Shown piece by piece: positions 1 to 11,725 of a stretch of DNA of 64,000 bases; position 1 is the stretch's first letter; each line of letters begins with the position of its first letter. Under the pieces are notes generated by a model that saw nothing but the letters and a program-made list of their open reading frames with translations, searched no databases and was not told the DNA's origin. The translations under genes and the position numbers were made by a program. The DNA is from Filosporella fistucella (taxonomy: Eukaryota > Ascomycota > Leotiomycetes > Helotiales), in NCBI GenBank assembly GCA_030077755.1, contig JAQJZZ010000010.1, positions 5,084,001 through 5,148,000 of the forward strand, written 5' to 3'.

Positions 1-1297
1 ACAATTTGGTTTCGACAGCACAGAGCCAATCCTTTCGAAACGAGTCTCTTCCTTTTGCTCGCTCGTTATCCCCCACCGGTATTCGTCATGATTCACAACG
101 GGTTTCCGCAAGGTTACACAGAAGACAATCCAAGAACTGATTGATTTTCCTTACTGTTGTCTTTGATCTGGATCCGAGGTTGTGTTGGTCTTCTAGAACT
201 AGGATAGCGGTCGAGCCCCTGAATTGCAGGCCATGCTTAGAGACGGGACCCCATCTTTTCTGCTGCCCGAACAGGGGAAATGCAACGATGTTACAGGACG
301 ACGGAAGGTGTTGGACGGAGAGGAGCGGATGATTGATTAAAAAGGTGTATTTTAAGAGTATTTTAAGATCATTTGGAGATCGACTTGGTAAAGTGTTTCG
401 CCGACGACAGGGAAAAGAGGGTGCTCTGCTCGTGATGTTCATTCGACTCTTTTGACATCTTGGCATGAGAGTGAAATTTGCTGTTGTTCGGCGCTGTGCT
501 GTGCTTTCCCAGTTGCTGCTGTCGCTGCATCGTGTCTGCTCAAACTTTCGTACTCCATTCCCAATCCCCCTTCCATCCCTCTCACACTCTCTTGCTGGAG
601 CTGGCATGCTTCGTTGTCCCAGAAGAATATCCTCACCCTCATTCATCCTCAACTCCTGACGCTGCTGAGCGCGCAAAAGAAAGGGAACATCTCACTTTTC
701 TCGAATGCTGTGCTCCGTATTCCTGACAGATCCTCATCCACGGTTTTTCGAAACATAACGCCTCCTCGAGATAAAGACGCACCTGGCACTTGCCTTCACA
801 TCACATCATATCACCTCACTCACCCCATTGCATGCATATCCCCAGACACCCCAGTTCTTCCTGTCTGCGATTGACGCCCATCCATAATCCAAAACACCTC
901 ATCCATTGCAGCGCATTCACACTCTTTCAACTCTCTTTACACAATTCGCAATTCAATTGAAGACAGACGTCGCATTGCGACCTCGCGGCCATCGCCACCC
1001 ACCACCAACATCGCCACTCTTTTGATTCATTCCACGAATAACTCAGACAATCCTTCCAGCTCCTTCAATTCATACACAGCCGCGTTGACCGTTCACTCGA
1101 CCCTTTCAAACACTCGTCACTTTCATTCACCTGCAGCCACAACGTCTGAGAGCAGGACCCGCAATAGTTCCTTTTCAACTTCTCACGATTATCTACTGAA
1201 TACTGGAATACAAATTCGAAATCATATCGTGCGAAGATAATAATACTCGGTTTGGAAGGCATACAATTGGAACCGCCCTACGGCAAAAGGTCTCACG
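1..1297. other. Upstream region and leader of the Sel1-repeat gene
   Basis: No gene is supported here. The stretch from about 540 to 1240 is rich in C and T with many short CT/CA runs, as in long fungal 5' leaders and promoters. Open frames on both strands are low-complexity shadows of this composition. The next start codon is at 1298. Confidence 0.5.
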
Positions 1298-3592
1298 ATG
1301 GCCAACCGACCTAATTTCATCGACCTGCGATCGCAATCTCACGGACCTCTAGGAACAGGTCTCCCATCACCTCGAGGTCCTCTATCACCACGGTTACACA
1401 TTGCGGGAGATGTACCACCTGAGTTATCGCCCCTCGATGCGTTCGCTGCACAAAGCCGACTGCTGGCGAAGCAGTTGGAGGAGAGTACGAGTGGAGGGAG
1501 ACGAATGAGTCGACTACCACCTCTGACAATCGCAAGCTCTTTAAATCAAGCAAGGCCTGGTTATTTTCGATCTGTATCTGCAGAAGGGCAATCGCAACTT
1601 TCACCGACGAGTCCTGGTTCGGGGTTGAAGACAGAGGTAGAGACGCCTTTAAGTCGACCAATGTCGGTACATCCAACATTGAGTGGGATACCTGATCATA
1701 CACCGCCTCCTATGCCATTACCACGAAGATTCAATTCTCTAGAAGAAGAGGAATTTCGAGGAAGGCGTCCGCCAAGTCCTGAAAAGATTTTGGATAGAAT
1801 GGGGTCATTTGGCGCGAGGAGGGATCAATCACCTCCCTCATTAGAGGAGGAGAATCGACCTCAAGGGAAGGGGTATTCGCCGTCGCATATTCGGCCTCGA
1901 CCAAGTACTGATTCAATGCGCCAACGCGCGCATCCATCACGAAGGGCAGGAGATGGTTCTTTAGGGGTCAATGGCTACGATTCACGAGCGTTAGCACCTC
2001 CACGATCACCATACGCCCATCGAACACCGAGTCCTAGGTCAATGTCTAATGACAGTTCAGAGGATGATTACCAGACTCTGAATCCTCCACCTGCTATGTC
2101 ACCACATCGAAAACTTTCTTCCGGAAGTGGCATGTCGACTTCCCCGATTTCTCCTACCATGTATTCTACAAGATCGCCTTCTATAAGCTCTGAAATATCT
2201 GTTGGTGGGACACATCTTCCGAGGCCGGCATTCAATTTCTCTAGACCATTAAGTCGAGCAAGTATGAACGGTATTCCAATTGAGGTCCCTTCACGCCAAG
2301 CTTCTTCAGATAGTCAGCCATCTTTTGTTCTTGCAGACGATACTGCGCACACACCAGTTAGCATGCACAGCGAGGGGTTCCCAGATACGAGCGATCCAAA
2401 TGCGCCGGCACCCTCGTACGTATATTCGAAATTTTCCCTACCGAGAGGGAAAATGCTACAGAGGAATTCATTGATTTTCCAGCAAGGGATGCCACAAGCG
2501 CAATTTCAATGGGAACAACCCGTACCATTTAGCAATGCTCACACTGTTCAAGGAGCAGCACCCCCTTCACCTCCATCGAGACCTTCAACTTCTTCTTTAA
2601 GACCTGACCATACCCAAACCCGACCTTCTCTTGATCCAGGACGACCTTCGTACGAGAGCAGGCCGTCATATGACCCTTCAAGACCTTCCACAAGTCCTAG
2701 CCGACCTTCTCTAGATCGAATGAGATCTTCGACTGACCAGAGCCGTTCGTCAACCGAACGCACATCTCCTGGCAAGAATCGTCCTTCGTCACCTGCCGAA
2801 TCATCTAACGCTACTTTGAAAGCCAGATCCCAACACTCGATACCCTCAACAATCGATTGTTCTGCGGAGGAGCATGTTGAAAAAGCAATTGCTTTCCACG
2901 AAGCAGGAGCTCTCACAAAATCGACATATCATCTTCGTTTAGCAGCGCGCCAAAACCATCCTACAGGAATGCTTCTTTATGCGCTTGCTTGTAGGCATGG
3001 TTGGGGGATGAGACCAAATCAGAAGGAAGGCGTAGCTTGGCTAAGGAAGGCAGCTGATTCTGCAAGCTTGGAGGTTGCAGATGATGAAGATTTGTTAAAG
3101 GAAGGCAAAACTGTGGATATCCTGGAGCAGAAGACTCGGAAAGCACAGTTTGCACTAAGTATTTACGAGCTTGGTGTTAGTCACATGAATGGATGGGGCA
3201 TCGATCAGGATAAAGTTCTTGCACTCCGGTGTTTTGAAATCGCTGGATCTTGGGGTGATGCCGATGCTTTGGCTGAAGCTGGATTCTGTTATGCCCAGGG
3301 GGTTGGGTGCAAGAAAGATCTAAAGAAGAGTGCAAAATTTTACCGCCAAGCTGAAGCCAAGGGGATTAGTATGATTGGGAATAGTTGGTATGGTTTCCCC
3401 TTATCTCATAATGAATGATATCTAACGTCACACAGGATCTACAAATCAAAGTACAACGAAGATGGAGAAAAGGAGAAGAAGAACTCATCGGAAAGTAGAT
3501 CTGGTCGTCCTACAACAGCAAATGATAAAGAGAAGAAAAAGAGAGACAAATCACGTACGAGGACTATTTTCGGGAGGAAAACTGCATCATAA
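1298..3592 (+). CDS. Sel1-repeat protein, Nif1/Dsf2-like
   Basis: Two exons, 1298-3387 and 3436-3592, are joined across a 48-nt GT-AG intron that has a CTAAC branch site. They give 748 residues. Residues 1 to about 515 are disordered and rich in Ser, Pro and Arg, with RPS-type repeats near 420-500. Residues about 525-690 hold Sel1-like (TPR-related) repeats, with motifs such as GWGM and GWGI followed by Ala-rich helices and a YAQGVGCKKD stretch. The tail after the intron is short and very basic and ends in KTAS. Sel1 repeats are protein-binding scaffolds. The disordered N-terminus plus C-terminal Sel1 layout fits fission yeast Nif1 (mitosis inhibitor) and budding yeast Dsf2. The Skt5/Chs4 chitin synthase activators are an alternative, but those usually end in a CaaX box, which is absent here. 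Confidence 0.85.
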
Positions 3593-4749
3593 TATCGACG
3601 AAGAAGCGAAAGAGTGGAAACAACTTAATGAAAGTTCTTCACGACACACTAAAAATTTCCTTGGATGTACAGGGGGCGTTTTTACTGGAAAAGGCGTTTA
3701 CTACCATTTTTCAATGTAATGATTGCTGGCGACACAAATATTTGGGAATGTTCTGCATTTTGGGACGGGGTTTGGGTGTTATTTCCTGGTTTGGCTTTTT
3801 GCTTTGCCCAAGGGTTGGCCTTGAGATTCATCGTCTCCAAGACCGAGGAGGTTAAGAGGAGTGCCTGTTCGGTGGGTTGGAGGAGATACCAGTGTGTGCC
3901 GGACTAGCAGGCTGAGAAAACCAACAGAGGTTTCTGTTCATGTGGGATATTGTGTATAGTTTTTAGTGCTTACCCACTTACTTTAAGTAGGTGGCTGTTG
4001 ATACTAATGAATATTTTTCTCCGGAGTGTTTTGCTTATTGTTGCTTTGACTTGGGTTTTCTGATCAGCCATTTTTGGGTTTCCTTTTTCACTTATCGATT
4101 GTTGATTGGTGAGGAGGGGCGAATGGAGGGGGTAAGGTCACAATGGGGCAGGCGATGCGAAGGGACTTACAGCTGAACAATCTTGGATGAGAAGAGAGAG
4201 TACAAAGTCGTATTCCTCTATCTTCTAATGAATGTCTGCAATATTCCCGCGCAGGTCAAGTGCCGCCAGGGAAGCAACCGTTGAAGCTTCTGTACCATCT
4301 CCCCACAATCCATAATCTCTCCCTTTTGGGTTCTCTTCACTGTGGCGTCCAGGGCGTGTTTGAATCCCAAGGAGGGACGAATGATCGAAATAATACCCGT
4401 TTCCTGAGACCCAAGTGGCCACTTTCGCTGCCGGCCTTAGATGTGGAGGTCTGTCGATATAGATGAGGTTCTTGTGTTGTTTTCTTCTTGCTCGTTCATT
4501 TATTATTTGGAAGGACTTGATTTGGGAAACTCACCTTCATGCTGAGGAACCTTGAGTATGAATCTTTAGGCTCAGTCGTCGTTGGAATAAATCTTCTCTG
4601 GAGCGGAGAATCCACACCAGTCTCCTTGTTCAATTATCTCAGTGTTGGAAACTTTATCAGCTTTTTCTCTTATCATCGCTGTTGACCTCGTCGTTTTCGA
4701 CATATCAGCGACAAATATCATCAGACAACGTCAAATCAAGAGCCGCACA
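3593..4749. other. Intergenic region, no gene seen
   Basis: This is the 3' flank of the Sel1 gene and the upstream flank of the broken oxidoreductase. Short open frames occur on both strands, but none shows a recognisable domain or a credible splice pattern. Confidence 0.5.
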
Positions 4750-5883
4750 ATGTCTCCTCCTTCACCACCACCTGAACCAAACCCTGAACCATCGTCAGAT
4801 CAATCGATCCCCTCCTCCTACCGAGCCTGGCAATACACCAGCACCTCTCCAACTCTCACGCACAACCTCACTCTCACCACAACACCAATTCCCACCCCAA
4901 AACCCAATCAAAACCCAATCAAAACCTCATCCGCGTCCTCTCCTCCTCCCTAAACCCCTCCGACTACCTTCTCGCTGAAAACCAATTCCTTCACCGCTTC
5001 AAATTCCCTTCCCCTGCCTCCCCAGGCTACGATATCGCCGGTCAGATCCTCGTCCCAGCCCTAAACTCCCCCTTCAAGAAAGGAGACCTAGTGTTTGGCG
5101 GCGCAGGCAAGAACTTTATGTATGGTGGCGCGATGGGATAATTTTGTTTTGCTTACTCCCAAAACATGTGTCTTATTCCAGAGGGATTTAAAGTGGAGGA
5201 TGCTGCTAGTTTGCCAATTGCAGGGTTAACGGCTATGAATTCCATTTTGAAGTATTCGGAGAGGGGAGATAGGATGTTTACACAAGGTGGTTCCGGGGGA
5301 GTAGGCTCGTTTGGTATCCAGATTGCGAAGCTGGAGGGCAGGCAGGTGGGTATTAGTTGTTCTACGGGGAATATGGATTTTTGTCGTAGTTTGGGAGCAG
5401 AGGAAGTTACTGATTATAAGATGAGGGATGTTTTGAGTGGTTTACAGGCCTCGGAGAAGGAATATGATCTCTTCATCGATCTAGTCGGAAACGCAGCTTC
5501 TAGAAAGCTTTTCTGGAATGCAGATACATTTATGTCTGCCAAAGGGAAATTTGTCACTGTGGCTATGAGTTCGACACTGGAGTGTTTCTGGTTCGTGGCG
5601 AGAGCGCAGTATTTCCCAAAATGGTTGACGGGTGCTAAAAGGAGACATGTTGCGTTTTTTTGGAGACCCGAAGATGGAGGGCCGGAGTTTGTTGGCTAGA
5701 TGGATGAAGGAGGGGAAGATTAGGAGTGTAATTTGTGAGAAGATTGGGGTTGAGGGTGTGAAAGAGGGATATCAGAAGTTGAAGGGAGGTGGTGGAAGGG
5801 GGAAGGTGGTCGTTATTTTTGATAAAGAGAGGGAAGGTGTTGGAGAGGGTGGAGCGAACGTGGGAGAGCATGCAGAGCTCTGA
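4750..5883 (+). pseudogene. Broken MDR-family (quinone reductase-like) oxidoreductase
   Basis: Three consecutive segments in different frames together make one medium-chain dehydrogenase/reductase. The N-terminal part (YRAWQY, then LNPSDY, SPGYDIAGQI, KKGDLVFGG) is the GroES-like domain. The second part has the Rossmann NAD(P) motif GGSGGVGSFG and SLGAEEVTDYK. The third part (FFGDPKMEG to GKVVVIF) is the C-terminus. Three lesions break it. An 11-bp tandem duplication at 4899-4920 shifts the frame, and removing one copy restores it. An in-frame TAA lies at 5139-5141. One extra T in a run of seven near 5651-5657 shifts the frame again. No intron with proper ends explains any of these. In this family the enzyme would be a cytosolic NADPH-dependent quinone or enone reductase. 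Assembly error could explain the T run, but is less likely for all three. Confidence 0.8.
4899..4926 (+). repeat. 11-bp tandem duplication inside the MDR pseudogene
   Basis: The unit AAAACCCAATC occurs twice in tandem (4899-4909, 4910-4920) and is followed by a partial third copy AAAACC. Eleven is not a multiple of three, so the duplication alone shifts the frame. Taking out one unit joins PTPKPNQN directly to LIRVLSSSLNPSDY, the sequence expected for this family. Confidence 0.9.
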
Positions 5884-6553
5884 ATCAATGGAATGGTAAA
5901 TTGCTGTTGATGTACATGTGTAGAGTATATGACTTGTACGAGTATAGTAATGATAAATGCTACACATAACTTAATTCTAGCTTCCAGACCTGAGCAGCAC
6001 AGCTTTCGATGTGGAAGTCTGTAAGTATCGATTGCTTCGTCTTGCTTATACTGCCAAATATCGATACAGGTCGCAAAACCACAAGATGGCACAGCTCTCA
6101 TAGCCAAGCATCTACTAACCCCCGCCCAACAAATCCCAGCTTGATACTCACCTCTTACCGGTTATAAATCTTAGTCGCAATATCACTCAAATCTCGTCTT
6201 TAAGGTCTCGGTCTTAGCACAATATCTCGGTAGCACCACCTACCGACCCTACCGAGCCAAGCACTCGTACCGAGATCCATCTCCCTGTGTCCCTACAACA
6301 CGAATCAAATCACCATGATTTAAACACAGGAATCAGTACGGACATCAAATTGCCCGGATTTAATGCATAGATAATAGAGGAGATAAGGAGATAAGCCGTT
6401 GGTCAATTGGAGATGTGGTAGAGAGGAGGGTATATAAAGAATGGAATGGAAGTGAGTGTTGAACAACAATCAGCAGCACTTGGAGCAATCTGACAAACAA
6501 TAATACAACTTTGAATTTCAAGAGAAGAAGAAAACAGGGAAAGAGAAGATAAA
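5884..6553. other. Intergenic region with promoter of the EthD gene
   Basis: No gene is supported. A stretch from about 6190 to 6300 contains several TACCGA/ACCGAG repeats. A TATA box sits near the downstream end (see 6431-6438). Confidence 0.5.
6431..6438 (+). promoter_or_regulatory. TATA box of the EthD gene
   Basis: TATATAAA lies about 115 bp upstream of the ATG at 6554. It is followed by a CA/AAC-rich leader, a common arrangement in strongly expressed or regulated fungal genes. Confidence 0.6.
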
Positions 6554-7031
6554 ATGACGACTCTTCTTACTCTACTTTTTCCTATCCCAGGAGCTGATGG
6601 TATGTCCTAATTTTTGTTCTTTTCATTACTGCCAACCACTCCTGCTACCAAAGTCCGTTCTGACTGGATTTTCACCTTGTTCCCATTCGGCTATCTTTTA
6701 ACGTCGAACCGACCTCTCTTTCCATCCCCTCCTCTAGCTCCACTCATCTGACGACCCTCTAGAGCAACCCTTCAATACGACCTACTATCTCGAAACCCAC
6801 GTCCCACTCGCCTTGGGCGCATGGTCCTCCTACGGTCTCGTGAAATGGACCATTGTACAGCTCGCTCCCGAATCGGGATACGTACTTCAAACGGTCATGG
6901 TATGGGAGAATGCGGAGTGTATTGGAAAGGCGATGAAGGAGAAGGGGGCGGAGGTTCTGGGCGATGTGAAGAATTTTAGTAGTGTTGGACCACTGGTTTT
7001 GAGTGGAGGAGTTGTGGCTGGTGGATTATAG
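6554..7031 (+). CDS. EthD-domain small protein
   Basis: Exon 1 is 6554-6599 and exon 2 is 6763-7031. They are joined across a 163-nt GT-AG intron (phase 1) and give 104 residues. The product begins MTTLLTLLFPIPGAD and continues with YYLETHVPLAL, the Tyr-Tyr-Leu-x-x-His-x-Pro-Leu signature of the EthD family (dimeric alpha/beta barrel fold). GLVKWTIVQL and a C-terminal hydrophobic stretch follow. EthD proteins are about 100 residues long, so this one is complete. The family was first named from ethyl tert-butyl ether degradation, and many fungal members are of unknown function or act as small dehydratases or cyclases. It converges on the Uba4 gene with only 61 bp between stop codons. Confidence 0.85.
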
Positions 7032-7092
7032 GTTTCTGTGGGGTTTCGGCCAGGGAAAAAGGAAGGAGGGAGGATCAGAGAGAGTGCTAGAA

Positions 7093-8637
7093 TTAGTACT
7101 CAGGCCACGAACTATCTACCTGAATTTTCCAAGACCTCAAGCCACCTTCGATATCTCCAATATACCTTCCATTTCTTCCTAATTCACTTTCTTTCAGCTT
7201 CTTGGCAATAACTTGCGAGTCATTCCCGAGTCTACACACGAGATATATAGGTGCATCTGCTGGAAACGATTTAGGAAGCCAGGAAGGCAACTCTCCTTCA
7301 GCTGCGAGAGGCCGACTGCCTTGAATTGTTGAGAAAGGGACATTGATTGAGCCCTCTATGTTGCAGATGTCGAATTGGACTTTCTCTCTGACGTCGAGCA
7401 ATAAATGCTCTTTCTCTTTCGACCGACGAATGCTTTCATAGTCCATTGCTTCGATCCTTTCCTCTGGCTTTAGAAGTTTGACGGGATAGGTAAGCCCGCA
7501 GAAGAGAATGTAATCGAGACTTCCACTCCGTAGGCTTTCTAATGTCAGACCTGAGTCAGATGAACAGGCGAAACATTTCGGTCGTCTGGCAGAGCGGAGT
7601 CGGACGTTGCGGAAGGGTGGGGTACTGCAGGCAGAAAAGAGTAGCATGCTTGCCTCACTCTTTACTTCTGGTTCTACTGCAGTCAGCTTCCCTGCAGCTA
7701 TCAATTTGATGGCTTCTAGTGCCTGCAGCACACCCATTACTCCCACAACAGGACCAATAATTCCTCCATCGCCACAACTGACAACACTGTCGGCAGGAGG
7801 AGGTTTTGGAAACACGCAGCGATAGCAAGGGCCTCCCGATTCATTACCAGCTGGGAGAGGAGGTGAGTTCAGAACAATAAGTTGGCCGTCGGTACGGAGG
7901 GCTGATGCGGAGACGAGTGGTTTTCCGAGGAGAACGCAGATGTCCGATATCAGATAACGAGAAGTGGGATGATCGGTACAATCTAAGACCAAGTCATACT
8001 GGGAAATAATATCTTCCGAATTCTCGGGTGTTAGATGCTCAGTATGGGCATTATATTTGATGTGTGGATTTAATCTAGAAATGGTTAGTTTTGAAACAAG
8101 AGCTTTAAAGGGCACCTACGATGAAAGGTATGATATGGCACTGTCAACTTTCTTCATGCCAACTTTTGAAGTATTGTGTAAAATTTGACGATGGAGATTC
8201 GAAGTCTCGACAGTGTCTCCATCGACAATCCCGATAGTTCCTACTCCTGCTCCAGCTAGATACGCTGCAGCAGGGCAGCCTAAACCACCTGCTCCGACTA
8301 ACAGTACACGAGCAGCCTTAAGACGTAATTGCCCTAGATAACACCTATCAATTACGAACAAATCCAAGAAAACTGCACGAAACTCACCTTGAATCCCAAT
8401 ATCAGGAACTATCATCTGTCTCCCATATCTTTTGTATTCCTCCGGAAGTAGCGGCCATTTCGTGTTAGTCACGAGACTTGCCTCATCGATGTCACAGTCT
8501 CCCAAAGCGATTTCAATATCGTCTACTCCATGAAAAGCTTCAAGACTTGCTAGTTGTTCTTTGAGCCTTCTGAGTTCCTCTTCCGTAGCAGAAATCTGCT
8601 TTCGAAGCGTATCTGCACTTTGCGTTGCGCCGTCCAT
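7093..8637 (-). CDS. uba4: Adenylyltransferase and sulfurtransferase Uba4/MOCS3
   Basis: Three exons (8637-8388, 8333-8120, 8074-7093) give 481 residues, the normal family length. After an N-terminal coiled coil the MoeB/ThiF domain shows YGRQMI, the ATP-binding GAGGLGCPA (about residue 98) and an adenylation core running to [13 protein letters not shown]. Zn-ligand pairs CYRC and CFAC are present. The C-terminal rhodanese domain (about 355-481) has LLLDVRE and the active-site loop CRLGNDSQ near residue 432. Uba4 adenylates and then thiolates the C-terminus of Urm1 for tRNA wobble-uridine thiolation, and of the small molybdopterin synthase subunit for molybdenum cofactor synthesis; Aspergillus CnxF is the counterpart. 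Both introns (54 and 45 nt) are multiples of three, so retaining the first would not shift the frame. The gene is divergent from the Slx9 gene, with 211 bp between the starts. Confidence 0.93.
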
Positions 8638-8848
8638 GATTTTCGAGTGATGATAAGAGAATAATTATGACACTTGTTGCATAAATACTCAGGGTCCGCC
8701 AAGATTTCGAGGTGGGTCCTGTGGGCTTGACCTATCTTGGAATTTTATCTATCAAACTTCAATTATTCAACTACATCTCCGGATCCTTTCACCCACGCTC
8801 GACCTGACACATACAGAATCCAATTAACATAGCTCATAATCTGCAATC

Positions 8849-9470
8849 ATGGTATTCCTCGGAAATGTAATCCATTCTAATATGCAAATCTAACTCCTCG
8901 CAGGCACCCACCGCACCCAAAAAACGCCCCTCCATTCGAGCTAAATCGTCCAATTCTGGCTCGGGCATGATTGCACGACCTGCCGTTCACCGCGAAGGTG
9001 CAGTCATCTCCGATAGCTTCATAAATTCGAAAAAGGACAAACGAACAATTAAGCATTCCTCGTTCCTCAACCGCATCGAGAAAGCGCACAAGAAACCATT
9101 GAAGAGAAGACGACCGAACAAGAAGCTCGTTACCACAATGGAAGGACTTTCAGATGCATTACCAAATGTAGAAGATCTGATTAGTGACAAAGTGCAAGAT
9201 GGGAAGATCAAGATGAAGAGTCTGAAGAGTAGGCCTGGAGCGCTAAAGAGGAAAGAGAAGGTAGAGAAGATGGAGAGAGAGAGATTTGGCAAGAATATGG
9301 CGCAGATTATGGCGACCAAGGAGCAAGTTGCCCCGACCACAAGTAAGGAGACTGGGAATGCACCTGCGGCAGTGCCACAAGCTGCAACTTCTGCGAGGTT
9401 CGCGGCATTGAGGGCGTGGGTTAACACGAATATGGAGAAGCATCCTGGGTTCGAGAAGGAGAAGGAATAA
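8849..9470 (+). CDS. slx9: Ribosome biogenesis protein Slx9-like
   Basis: Exon 1 is only the ATG (8849-8851). A 52-nt intron (GTATTC...CTAAC...CAG, 8852-8903) follows, and exon 2 is 8904-9470, giving 189 residues. The protein starts MAPTAPKKRPSIR and carries the Slx9 core: KHSSFLNRIEKAHKKP, then LKRRRPNKKL and LSDALPNVEDL. A basic coiled region and an Ala-rich tail follow. Slx9 is a small nucleolar factor needed for 18S rRNA maturation and export of pre-40S particles. The start is chosen because no other ATG precedes the conserved N-terminus in frame; the first in-frame ATG inside exon 2 (8967) would remove 22 residues. Confidence 0.8.
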
Positions 9471-10030
9471 TATTCTACAAGGACATCTGCATATATGGGC
9501 GTTGGTATGTTTGTTTCTGTATGATACCCAAATTTTGAACTTTTTCTCGTACATAGAATTTCAAAAATTTCGAAATTCATGAGCGAAAGCAATAGCGATG
9601 TGCCCGCTGCGATTCCACGTTTTCCTTCTTTCCACTATCCCACTGCCAAATACGGCTGGCGGAATTTTTTATACCAGCCATAGCAGGAATTGCAGAATCC
9701 CACATATTTGCTCGGTTCGAGCCTATGCTTGAAAAGTGCGACTCTGACAAAGATGTCGTGAATAACCCTTTTGAGCTTCTACAATTTCCGGGTTGTGATA
9801 TGATTCTTTTGCAGGCTTTCATTTTGGTATTGAAGGGTTTCTTCGGATCTTTTTGTCTCATGTATTGGTATGTAGATTTTTATTTCACATATTTTTCGGT
9901 TGCTAGTGGGCGATCAGGGGAGATAGGCTGATTCAACCCCGCATACGTCATGTATTTACACTTCTTTTATATGCTTTCTTCCCCTCACATGTCACTCTCG
10001 AGCAATACCTATGTTCCATACTATTCCACA
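9471..10030. other. Intergenic region, no gene seen
   Basis: This is an AT-rich flank between Slx9 and the TIM-barrel gene. In-frame ATGs upstream of 10031 (9950, 9980) would add a hydrophobic stretch unlike the family, so they are treated as leader. Confidence 0.4.
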
Positions 10031-11138
10031 ATGTCCCTCCCAATCTCTCGTTCCTCTCTAAACTCAATTCCAACCTCATTCGCCACCGTCTCCGTCAGCA
10101 CACCCTCCGACCCCCTCGAACAAAAACTGAGGCACATTTCCTCCGCTGGTTTCCAAGCCATTGAGCTTGGTTTCCCATATTTATTATATTTTGCTTCTGC
10201 TCATCATAAAAGAGAAATACAAGAAAATGATTATGAGAGTCTCTGTTCAGCTGGAGAAGAAGTCAAGAAGCTATGTGAGAAACATAAATTGAAAATTATG
10301 ATGCTACAACCGTTTTCAAATTTTGAGGGATGGAAAGAGGGGAGTAGGGAGAGAGAAGACGCGTTTGAGAGAGCGAAGGGTTGGATTGAGGTTATGAAGG
10401 CTATCGGAACAGATATGCTTCAAGTATCCATTTCTCTTCCATTTACCATAACATACAGATATATCTAACTGTCAACAAGTCGGCAGTACCGACGCGCCAC
10501 TCTCTTCTCTCTCCCCCGAAACAATCTCCTCCGACTTAGCTTCTCTCGCCGACCTCCTCGCACGGCACAATTTCTGTCTTGCCTACGAGAACTGGTGTTG
10601 GGCTACTCTAGCTCCAACCTGGTCTACCGTTTGGGACATGGTACAAAAAGCTGATCGACCCAATATCAGTCTCTGTCTCGATACGTTCCAGACAGCAGGA
10701 GGAGAGTATGCAAATCCTACGACCAAGTCTGGGCTGATAGAGCACAAAGGCACACAGCATAAAGTAGAGATGGATTTTATGGCTTCTCTTGCCTTACTTA
10801 CAAGAACGGTGCCAGCGGAGAAAATATATTTATTACAAATCAGTGACGCGTATAGACCGCCTGTACCGTTCGAGGATAAAGAGGTGGGTGGATTGAGGCC
10901 GAGACGAAGATGGAGTCATGATTTCAGACCATATCTGTGGAATGGAGGGCGTTTGAGTGAACAGTGTGTTTTATTTGCAAAGGCTGTGCTAGGAACAGGG
11001 AGCAGGTGTTGGTTCAGTATGGAGGTTTTCGATGGCGGACAGGATGGGAATGGAGGGATGAAGCAGTATGAGATGGGCGAATTTTGTGAGGGTGCTATGG
11101 AGAGTTATAAGCGGCTTTTGGATGAATGTTCGAAGTGA
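10031..11138 (+). CDS. 3-dehydroshikimate dehydratase-like TIM barrel, frame problem at intron
   Basis: Exon 1 (10031-10423) and exon 2 (10480-11138) encode a xylose-isomerase-like TIM barrel resembling fungal quinate-pathway 3-dehydroshikimate dehydratases (Neurospora qa-4, Aspergillus qutC). Matching segments include GFQAIELGFP, LQPFSNFEGW, YENWCWAT, RPNISLCLDTFQ, YLLQISDA and FSMEVFDG. The acidic and Gln side chains expected for metal and substrate binding are in these places. Family members convert 3-dehydroshikimate to protocatechuate, but substrate identity cannot be fixed from sequence. An intron with GTATCC, CTAAC and CAACAAG signals lies at 10424-10479. Exon 1 ends in phase 0 while exon 2 needs phase 1 (GTC GGC), so the join is one base short. 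A G lost at an original CAAG/GTATCC donor, or a sequencing error, would explain it. The gene may be recently inactivated. Confidence 0.7.
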
Positions 11139-11725
11139 GTTGTAAGCCGCTTAGATTGAGGACGAGTCGTTCCACTTGAAATTTGTGCCAGTTCCTTGTA
11201 TATATTTGTACGACAGCTGTATACCTTGAAGAGACACTTGTTAACTTTTTATATTTATGTCGCCAAATGTAGCAACACCATGAGAATTTGTAGGGGAAGA
11301 TAGACGGTGGATTCGATCTGCCATTTCTTCTTTAGGTTTATGAGCAATTCACACGGAACTCTACGCATAAAATAGTCGCCATAGCGTTCAAGAAACAATA
11401 TTCACGAAGGTATCCCAGCAACCTCGGATGTCATTCCGGCACCCAACGTCGAGAGCTGCAAAGCAGCTTTTTGAAGGCATCCAAAACGATGGATCCTCGT
11501 TTCAAAGAAACCAGTAACTCCTCTGTGCGCCTCGCTATTCATATACCCAGCAACTCGTCTTGTTCCTGTCGTTTCTCATGAAGATCGTTCGATGATGCTA
11601 TGAATCGATTCGAGGCGGGCTTCTTGAATCATTCTTCCCTTTACTGCCGAACGGGGAGGCGCTGCGAGATTCTTCTTGCCTTTAAACATGTTAGTGATGT
11701 ATTAAAAATATCAGGACTGGTAATC
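11139..11725. other. Intergenic region between convergent genes
   Basis: 3' flanks of the TIM-barrel gene and the C48 protease gene. No coding signal was seen. Confidence 0.5.

Noticed and set aside
86..676. 196-residue minus-strand open frame at the left edge
   Set aside because: Low-complexity composition, no domain and no splice signals; it lies opposite the C/T-rich leader of the Sel1 gene.
10424..10479. U12-type intron in the dehydratase-like gene because the donor reads GTATCC
   Set aside because: The acceptor side has an ordinary CTAAC branch, and the donor position would still leave the same frame problem.
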